Assembly: GCF_003544875.1 (NCBI RefSeq)
Contig: NZ_CP032093.1
Span: 868,001-932,000 of the forward strand
Length of the DNA: 64,000 bases
Source of the DNA: Vibrio alfacsensis
GTDB lineage: Bacteria; Pseudomonadota; Gammaproteobacteria; Enterobacterales; Vibrionaceae
Direction of reading: 5' to 3'
Notes under the pieces: generated by a model
Told to the model about the DNA's origin: nothing
The model's input: only the letters and a program-made list of their open reading frames with translations
The model's database searches: none
Shown here: in pieces, positions 57,827-64,000 of the stretch
Numbering within the stretch: the stretch's first letter is position 1
Layout of the letters: each line of letters starts with the position of its first letter
Position numbers and translations under genes: made by a program

Positions 57827-60688
57827 TTACCCAAGTCCGGTATCTTTTGGTCGCAGCTGAAACTCGTCTATTGAGCCGATTTCTTGCCCAAGATTGATGC
57901 GCGGTGCATCTTCGTGAGCGATACCTTGGGTGTGCATTATTAAGCGGTTGGCAGTGCGAGGTTTGAGTTCATTGACGACAAATCGAATCATATCGCTGCG
58001 AGATAAGGTTTTTAGCTCTTCTAATACTTTCTCACGCTGGTTAAATTCTGTGTCTTTGTTACCAATAGCGACCCATAAACGCTGCGCTCTGCCGCGCAAC
58101 GTGGTATCCGGTGTGGCAATTTGGTTCCAAAGGCCTCGTTTACTGCTATGCCATTGGTAATCATTGAGTTCTAGCAATACCATATAAAATGCGTTTAAAA
58201 ACTCGTCAATGGATGTTACCAGCTCAGCAGGAGCGGCATTTGGTGACTGCACATAGAGCACAATACCTGGATGTCGATTTAATGGCATATTGCCTGTCCC
58301 GACCATATAGCCAAGTTGTTGCTTGGTTCTAATCTCGTGGAAAAACGTCGCCGACATTAAATGGTTTGCTAGCGAGTACAACGCAATGTTTCGTGGTTCT
58401 GTATTGGTACATTGGTAATAAAGAACGACGGCTGAATCTTGCTGATTGCAATTTACTTCACGTTGGAAACTGCCGCTATCACCAAGCATCACCAATGGAC
58501 GTAGGGCTTCTTCATAGCGTTGCTCATTCACTCGTAACGCATTCTTCAGCGTGGTTGCCATGTCATGAGCTTGTTGACGTTGCCAATCGCCATAGATGAA
58601 CATTTCCACATGTAATTCTGCCAAAATGGATTCAACAAAAACGGAAAGCTCATCCACTTCGATTTCTTCTAGGGCTTCGACGAGCGTGGCGTAGGGTGGG
58701 TTATTAGGTTGCAATAACCCCGTTAATGCATTAAAAAGCTGTGAAATTGGGCGATCTTGGGATGAATTTCGCCAATTTCGTAATAACTGCTGCTTAATTG
58801 TTTCAAAGCGAGTAGGATTGAACTCCCTTGCTGCAAAACGCTGTAAAATGACTTCTAGCAGCTGTGGTAACTTCTGACTAAAACCGGATAGTGTAAGCGT
58901 TACACCCCCTTGGTGAGCGTACATGTTATAGCCCATACCTGCGATTTCAGCTTGATAAGTTTCTTGTGCGAGGGAGTCTAAGAACATCTCAACACAAAGT
59001 CGGGTTTTCACGATGTTCTTGGGTGATGCGACAGCATGTGAGCTATCTATGGCGACGTACAATACGCCTTTTGGCACTCTGAACTCGTCATCCTGTAAGT
59101 GCCAAAGTCGGAACCCCTCCAAATCTTCCACTAACTCGGGTAAGGTTCCGCCATTTTCAAATGGGCGAGGGTCGAGTTCGTAACAAATGTACGGGTTTTT
59201 TTCTGGTAAAAGAAATTGCCAACTTGGATCAATCTGTTGATAGAAGCGTCGTTGTTCGGCACTAAATGCAGTGACAGAGTAAGGTGTGAAGTACCATTGC
59301 GCAGTGCGGTTATATTTAAGATTTTTCGCAATCAATGTGGCACGCACGTTTTCAACGCTTAGGTATTGTAATAGTGACTGTTGTAGTTCTTCATCATACC
59401 CTGCCATTTTGTAGTCACCATACATGGTGTCTTCTGGCAAATAATGCTGCATGTTGATCACGAGATGACTGACTAAATCGAGCGGTCGAGAGGCTTCTTG
59501 AAAGCGAAATGCCGATTCAAGCACCGCTTGTTTTTCAAGATAACGCCATTCATTCATGCCATCTTGCTTGATCATTGAAAGGTATTGAAACACCGCCTGA
59601 ATGATGTCATCGACATGTTCCAATCCTACTGGAGTAAGCGTACAATTGACTGTGAAATCGCGATAATTGCTGCCACTTGCTCCCCCTCCGGCAGACAGAG
59701 AAGTAATCCAACCTTTGTTTTTCAGTTGCAGCATTAAACTGCCATCGCCCTCATAACCAAGTAAGTGAGCAAAATAGGAAAGGGGTTTTATGCTGTAGTA
59801 TTGATCCATCCCCGGCATAGGGAACGTTAAAATGAGTTTACGAAATTCTTTGACCGGTTCGACTTGAATCAAGATGCCTGTGCTGCCCAGAGTTTCATCT
59901 GAATTACCTAGGATACTATCTGCCTTTCCTCGGGTGCTCGCTGAACCTCTTTGGTCACAAGCTGAATCTTTTTGGACACAAATAGGTACGTCAATGGTTT
60001 TTCCACGCAACTGATGGTTGGTAATGCCAGCAAACATGTGTTCGACCCAAGCCTGTAATTCATCAAGCGATTGTGGGCCGAATAACGTTAGAGTCATTAA
60101 GTCAGCGGAATATTCATTGCTATGAAAGTGGACAATTTCATCACGAATTGATTGTCCATCGCGATCGCCCAATGTTTCTAAGTTGCCCACGGAGAACTTA
60201 GCAAATGGATGATCTGGGTTTACGATCTCTTTGTTGACTTGGTAGAGGCGGCGAGAATCATCATTGAGTTTTAATTTGTACTCAGATTCTACGGCTTGAC
60301 GTTCTTTATCGAGCGCTTCTTCGTTGAATAACGGTGCGGTAAAAAATTGACTGAATCTGTCGAGTGCGATTTCAAAAGCGTTTGGATTCACATCGAAGAA
60401 AAAACAGGTGTGCTCTGTCCCCGTCCACGCATTGTTTGTTCCACCATGCTGGCTAATATAGCTTTGAAATTCGCCTACTTTAGGGTATTTTTCCGTACCT
60501 AAAAAAAGCATGTGCTCTAAATAGTGGGCAAGACCTTGACGATCGTCGGGATCATCAAAGTGTCCTACATTCACTGCTAATGCTGCTGCCGACTGTTGAG
60601 CCGTGTCGGAATGAATCAGCAATACGCGCAGAGCGTTACTTAACGTAATGTAGCGGTATTGATTTGAATCGTTTGGACTTAAGTGCAC
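57827..60688 (-). CDS. M16 insulinase-family zinc metalloprotease
   Basis: A 953-residue protein of the pitrilysin/insulysin type. The inverted zinc motif HYLEH is at 55-59, with the third zinc ligand Glu136 in AVESEYKLK. Four M16 domains fit the length (E. coli PtrA has 962). No signal peptide is seen at the N-terminus (MHLSPNDSNQYRYITLSNAL), so it may be cytoplasmic, unlike periplasmic PtrA. A low-complexity insert at about 239-271 shows seven-residue periodicity. The gene is alone. The exact substrate is unknown. Confidence 0.88.
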   Translation of the reverse strand: MHLSPNDSNQYRYITLSNALRVLLIHSDTAQQSAAALAVNVGHFDDPDDRQGLAHYLEHMLFLGTEKYPKVGEFQSYISQHGGTNNAWTGTEHTCFFFDVNPNAFEIALDRFSQFFTAPLFNEEALDKERQAVESEYKLKLNDDSRRLYQVNKEIVNPDHPFAKFSVGNLETLGDRDGQSIRDEIVHFHSNEYSADLMTLTLFGPQSLDELQAWVEHMFAGITNHQLRGKTIDVPICVQKDSACDQRGSASTRGKADSILGNSDETLGSTGILIQVEPVKEFRKLILTFPMPGMDQYYSIKPLSYFAHLLGYEGDGSLMLQLKNKGWITSLSAGGGASGSNYRDFTVNCTLTPVGLEHVDDIIQAVFQYLSMIKQDGMNEWRYLEKQAVLESAFRFQEASRPLDLVSHLVINMQHYLPEDTMYGDYKMAGYDEELQQSLLQYLSVENVRATLIAKNLKYNRTAQWYFTPYSVTAFSAEQRRFYQQIDPSWQFLLPEKNPYICYELDPRPFENGGTLPELVEDLEGFRLWHLQDDEFRVPKGVLYVAIDSSHAVASPKNIVKTRLCVEMFLDSLAQETYQAEIAGMGYNMYAHQGGVTLTLSGFSQKLPQLLEVILQRFAAREFNPTRFETIKQQLLRNWRNSSQDRPISQLFNALTGLLQPNNPPYATLVEALEEIEVDELSVFVESILAELHVEMFIYGDWQRQQAHDMATTLKNALRVNEQRYEEALRPLVMLGDSGSFQREVNCNQQDSAVVLYYQCTNTEPRNIALYSLANHLMSATFFHEIRTKQQLGYMVGTGNMPLNRHPGIVLYVQSPNAAPAELVTSIDEFLNAFYMVLLELNDYQWHSSKRGLWNQIATPDTTLRGRAQRLWVAIGNKDTEFNQREKVLEELKTLSRSDMIRFVVNELKPRTANRLIMHTQGIAHEDAPRINLGQEIGSIDEFQLRPKDTGLG
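59882..59985. repeat. Degenerate 21-base repeats inside the M16 protease gene
   Basis: GCTGAACCTCTTTGGTCACA (59940 on) and GCTGAATCTTTTTGGACACA (59961 on) are adjacent 21-base units with only a few differences, and more diverged units lie at lower coordinates. They encode the insert at residues about 239-271 in seven-residue steps. Confidence 0.6.
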
Positions 60689-61075
60689 GATGCGTCTCCA
60701 AGTTTCGCATTACAGTCATTATGATCCCCATATGGGGACGGTGCAAAGTTTGCGCTTACGCAAGTACGCTTTGCTGAATTTTGCTATTTGTATGTGTACT
60801 AAACCTTGGTATGTGTCGACTAAACCGCGGTAAGTGCACAAAACAGCCCGATGGTTGTGTTTGGGTGGGCTATTTGAAGGAATGCACTGAGTTCATGTCA
60901 TCTTCGTAGAATGTGATGAACTGAGTATATTCTTTTAATAGATTGTTAAGAAAGTCGCTATCTTTGGCAAGCGAATTGATATAATTAACCAATAAATATA
61001 TCAGTATTTTAGCCCAACTTTTTATAAAGATAGCAGTCAACCTTTTGGTAGCGTTAGCTATCCATAGGAAATAAC
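60689..61075. other. Divergent promoter region between the M16 protease and sixA
   Basis: 387 bases, no gene. A perfect 14-bp palindrome TCCCCATATGGGGA lies at 60725-60738, 37 bases upstream of the protease start. An imperfect inverted repeat (AGTTCAT at 60890 and ATGAACT at 60916) lies in the middle. The right part is AT-rich and leads to the sixA start. Confidence 0.6.
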
Positions 61076-61540
61076 ATGAAAATATTTATTTTGCGTCACG
61101 GTGAAGCCGAGCATTTTGCTGATACCGATGCAGAGAGAGCGCTGACTTCAAGAGGCCGAGCAGAATCAGAAGCCGTCGCGAGAGCTTGCAAAGAGCAAGG
61201 TTTTGCCTCTTTTGATAAAGTGCTAGTCAGCCCGTACATTCGTGCACAGCAAACATGGCAAGAGATTAGTGTCCATTTTTCGTCGGCAAGCATTGTTACG
61301 TGTGACGACATCACGCCTTATGGCCAGTCTGACCAAGTCTTTGATTTTGCCAATGCATTGATTGAAGTGGAAAAGCTAGATTCGCTTCTTTTCGTTTCTC
61401 ACTTACCATTGGTTGGTTATCTTACGTCTGAATTTGTGAAAGATATGACGCCCCCGATGTTCCCAACCTCTGGTTTGGTTTGCATTGAGTACGATCCTAA
61501 AACACAAAATGGCGAAGTGTTGTGGCACATCACGCCTTAA
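61076..61540 (+). CDS. sixA: Phosphohistidine phosphatase SixA
   Basis: A 154-residue histidine-phosphatase-fold enzyme. The catalytic His8 is in the RHG motif (ILRHGEAEHF); further conserved features are VSPYIRAQQTW and SHLPLVGYL, which carries the second catalytic His. It removes phosphate from histidine in phosphotransfer proteins (in E. coli, ArcB and the nitrogen PTS). ATAGGAAATAAC precedes the ATG. The gene is single, with a bidirectional terminator facing smrB. Confidence 0.92.
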   Translation: MKIFILRHGEAEHFADTDAERALTSRGRAESEAVARACKEQGFASFDKVLVSPYIRAQQTWQEISVHFSSASIVTCDDITPYGQSDQVFDFANALIEVEKLDSLLFVSHLPLVGYLTSEFVKDMTPPMFPTSGLVCIEYDPKTQNGEVLWHITP

Positions 61541-61600
61541 ATCGCGCTGGGTGTACTAAACAATCAGGTAGTTGAAAATTAAACAGGTACTTGAAAACGA

Positions 61601-61623
61601 AAAGGCAGGAAAATCCTGCCTTT
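61601..61623. terminator. Bidirectional terminator between sixA and smrB
   Basis: AAAGGCAGGA and TCCTGCCTTT form a 10-bp stem with loop AAA. T-rich or A-rich flanks on both sides allow use by both converging genes. Confidence 0.85.
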
Positions 61624-61657
61624 GTCATTCTTATATGTCGGTCGTTTTTGCTTAGTA

Positions 61658-62186
61658 TTATTTTTCTGGAATAGAGAGTAAGACTAAGAGTGCGCCATCA
61701 CCGCCAAATTCAAGTGGTGCTTGGTGAAATGCCATGACATCTGGGTGTTGTGCTAGCCAGAGTGGGGCTTTCTGCTTCAATATGTGCTTACCAATACCGT
61801 GTTGAACACACGCACAGTGCACTTCATTTTTTATGCAATAGGCAATCATCGCACCCAGTTCACGTTTTGCTTCTTGCTGTGTCATGCCGTGCATATCAAG
61901 GAATACGTCAGGAACGTACACCCCACGACGTAGACGTTTCACTTCATAAGTGGATACGTCATCACGGGCATAGCGAGTTGGCCCCTCTTCATTTAAAAGT
62001 GGGACGAATTCGTCGGAAAAGTAAAATTCGGAGTCACTCGCTTCTCGGCTAGAACGCTTGATTTCTTTTTGCTTAGAATTTTTTTTTGGTTGCTGGATTA
62101 TGGTATCCTGTCGCAACTTTTTACGCCCTGTACTGCATCCTGAAATAAGGCGAAATCGTCATCGTGTTCGGTGTCTTTTTGCTCAT
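61658..62186 (-). CDS. smrB: Smr-domain endonuclease SmrB (two frameshifts near the 5' end)
   Basis: Ribosome-collision endonuclease that cuts mRNA between collided ribosomes. The Smr domain (about residues 95-176) has DMHGMTQQEAKRELG and the catalytic-region HGIGKHILK, ending LSIPEK. As written, the frame is open only from 62116. Adding one base to the T-runs (plus strand) at 62118-62122 and 62176-62180 restores MSKKDTEHDDDFALFQDAVQ and a 176-residue protein from ATG 62186, the usual SmrB length. It faces prmB with 60 bases between them. Confidence 0.88.
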
Positions 62187-62246
62187 TAGGTAAACAATTT
62201 CATTTTACAATTTATGGCAGTATTGTAGCGCTTTTCGGAGGCAATT

Positions 62247-63179
62247 TTGGATAAGATTTTTGTAGAAGAAGCGGTATCTGAGCTACATACCCTTCAAGAT
62301 ATGATTCGTTGGACAGTAAGTCGCTTTAATGCAGCGAACTTGTTCTTCGGTCATGGTACTGACAACGCGTGGGATGAGGCCGTTCAGCTAATCCTACCAA
62401 CGCTATACTTGCCGATCGATGTGCCTCCGCATGTATTAAGTTCTCGTTTAACCACGAGCGAGCGTTTACGTATTGTTGAACGTGTAGTAAAACGCATTAA
62501 CGAACGTACACCAACAGCGTACTTGACGAACAAAGCATGGTTCTGTGGCCTTGAGTTCTTTGTTGATGAGCGTGTACTTGTGCCACGTTCACCAATCGGT
62601 GAGTTGATTCAAGCAGAATTCCAGCCTTGGTTGATTGAAGAGCCAACTCGCATTATGGACCTATGTACAGGCAGCGGCTGTATCGCGATCGCGTGTGCAC
62701 ATGCGTTCCCAGACGCGGAAGTAGATGCGATTGATATTTCAACCGACGCACTGCAAGTAGCAGAGCAGAATGTTCAAGATCACGGCATGGAACAGCAAGT
62801 GTTCCCTATCCGCTCAGATTTGTTCCGTGACCTACCGAAAGAGAAGTACAACCTGATCGTGTCGAACCCGCCATACGTGGACGAAGAAGACATGAATAGC
62901 CTACCAGAAGAGTTTACGCACGAGCCTGAACTTGGCCTTGCTGCTGGTACGGATGGTTTGAAACTGGTTCGTCGTATTCTTGCTAATGCGCCAGATTACC
63001 TAACGGATGATGGTATCTTGATCTGTGAAGTGGGTAACTCAATGGTTCACATGATGGATCAATACCCAGAAATTCCATTTACTTGGATCGAGTTTGAAAA
63101 TGGCGGCCATGGCGTATTCATGATCACTCGTGACCAGTTGGTTGATTGTGCAGAAGAGTTCAAACTGTACAAAGACTAA
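62247..63179 (+). CDS. prmB: 50S ribosomal protein L3 N(5)-glutamine methyltransferase PrmB
   Basis: A 310-residue SAM-dependent methyltransferase. The SAM-binding motif I is [19 protein letters not shown], and the catalytic NPPYVD is at 208-213, the glutamine-methylating signature. The N-terminal helical domain and [18 protein letters not shown] are typical of PrmB. The start is TTG 62247 with CGGAGGCAATT upstream. smrB-prmB-aroC is a conserved gammaproteobacterial neighbourhood. Confidence 0.94.
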   Translation: MDKIFVEEAVSELHTLQDMIRWTVSRFNAANLFFGHGTDNAWDEAVQLILPTLYLPIDVPPHVLSSRLTTSERLRIVERVVKRINERTPTAYLTNKAWFCGLEFFVDERVLVPRSPIGELIQAEFQPWLIEEPTRIMDLCTGSGCIAIACAHAFPDAEVDAIDISTDALQVAEQNVQDHGMEQQVFPIRSDLFRDLPKEKYNLIVSNPPYVDEEDMNSLPEEFTHEPELGLAAGTDGLKLVRRILANAPDYLTDDGILICEVGNSMVHMMDQYPEIPFTWIEFENGGHGVFMITRDQLVDCAEEFKLYKD

Positions 63180-63230
63180 TTCTGCACAAACAAGCCTGTA
63201 AAAATCGACCAGTCGAAACAAATAATAAAG

Positions 63231-63259
63231 ACACCGAGCCATGTGCTCGGTGTTTTTTT
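63231..63259 (+). terminator. Terminator after prmB
   Basis: 9-bp stem ACACCGAGC / GCTCGGTGT with loop CATGT and seven Ts. Confidence 0.9.
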
Positions 63260-63418
63260 ATCTGCTTGTCACGAATTACGTCAATTTAAGGACTTTTGTT
63301 TTTTCAGTAAAAACAGGCTTTACATCAAAACGTAATGACGCCACTATGATTCTACGAAGAATTGATAAGCAGTTGCACTTTTAGCTAAAGAGTGCGGCGA
63401 CAATAATTTGAGGAAGTA

Positions 63419-64000
63419 ATGGCAGGAAACAGTATCGGACAACATTTCCGCGTAACCACGTTCGGGGAAAGTCACGGTATCGCACTAGGATGTATCGTAG
63501 ACGGATGCCCTCCAGGGTTGGAAATTACAGAAGCGGATCTACAAACGGATCTTGATCGTCGCCGTCCTGGCACATCTCGTTACACGACCCAGCGTCGAGA
63601 GCCAGATGAAGTCAAAATCTTATCGGGTGTTTTTGAGGGTAAAACGACAGGTACATCAATTGGTTTACTGATTGAAAACACCGATCAACGCTCTAAAGAT
63701 TACTCAGACATTAAAGATAAGTTCCGTCCGGGACACGCTGATTACACTTACCATCAAAAATATGGCATTCGAGATTATCGAGGCGGCGGCCGTTCGTCAG
63801 CTCGAGAAACGGCAATGCGTGTTGCTGCTGGTGCTATTGCGAAGAAATACCTGAAAGACGAATTTGGTGTTGAAGTTCGTGCTTACCTGTCACAAATGGG
63901 GGATGTTTCCATTGATAAAGTCGATTGGAATGAAATAGAAAACAACGCGTTTTTCTGCCCTGATGCCGACAAAGTAGATGCTTTTGACCAACTGATTCGT
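63419..64000 (+). CDS. aroC: Chorismate synthase AroC, 3' end beyond the window
   Basis: Last enzyme of the shikimate pathway (EPSP to chorismate, FMN-dependent). The first 194 codons are present and open to the window end. The start ATG 63419 follows TGAGGAAGTA. Family signatures seen are [33 protein letters not shown] and [18 protein letters not shown]. It has a terminator upstream, so it is transcribed from its own promoter in 63260-63418. Confidence 0.96.
   Translation, partial: MAGNSIGQHFRVTTFGESHGIALGCIVDGCPPGLEITEADLQTDLDRRRPGTSRYTTQRREPDEVKILSGVFEGKTTGTSIGLLIENTDQRSKDYSDIKDKFRPGHADYTYHQKYGIRDYRGGGRSSARETAMRVAAGAIAKKYLKDEFGVEVRAYLSQMGDVSIDKVDWNEIENNAFFCPDADKVDAFDQLIR

Overview
The window is chromosomal DNA from a marine Vibrio, most likely of the Harveyi clade (V. 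parahaemolyticus / V. alginolyticus / V. harveyi group). This rests on gene order and protein character: three tandem polar flagellin genes (flaF-flaB-flaA) followed by flaG-fliD-flaI-fliS, flaK-flaL-flaM and the long fli/flh/che series is the known layout of polar-flagellar region 2 in V. parahaemolyticus. The species cannot be fixed by eye. No rRNA, tRNA, IS element, prophage or CRISPR array was seen.

Layout. 1-1460: end of a DUF2919 membrane protein gene and a YfeX-type Dyp peroxidase. 1576-40446: polar flagellum and chemotaxis block. It holds filament genes with sigma-28 promoters; cap and chaperone genes; regulators FlrA(FlaK)/FlrB(FlaL)/FlrC(FlaM); then three sigma-54-headed units: fliEFGHIJ, fliKLMNOPQR-flhB, and flhAFG-fliA-cheYZAB-parC-parP-cheW-fipA. 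40638-47711: the cytochrome c maturation operon ccmABCDEFGHI. 47833-48624: mlaA. 48712-51592: two tandem fadL-type outer membrane porins on the minus strand. 51885-53175: an ECF sigma factor with a DUF3379 membrane partner. 53176-53814: an unusual intergenic region with a candidate small RNA, a 13-copy TAACC repeat and a FadR-like operator. 53815-57235: fadI-fadJ beta-oxidation operon. 57473-60688: a small exported protein and an M16 insulinase-family protease. 61076-64000: sixA, smrB, prmB and the start of aroC.

How it works together. FlrA with sigma-54 drives flrBC. FlrC and sigma-54 drive the basal-body/hook and export genes. FliA then drives the flagellins. Perfect GG-N10-GC elements were found before flrB, fliE, fliK and flhA, and matching sigma-28 elements before each flagellin, which fits this cascade. 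FlhF, FlhG and FipA place and count the single polar flagellum, and ParC and ParP bring the chemotaxis array to the same pole. Fatty-acid uptake (fadL) and degradation (fadIJ) both carry FadR-like sites.

A major caveat is sequence quality. At least 13 small indels break otherwise normal genes: flaF, flaI twice, flrA, fliF, fliM, fliO, flhA, flhF, ccmC, fadI and smrB twice. Nearly all are one-base losses in short homopolymers, and restoring them gives the expected protein lengths. They look like uncorrected long-read consensus errors, not biology. The affected genes are given below with their restored limits.
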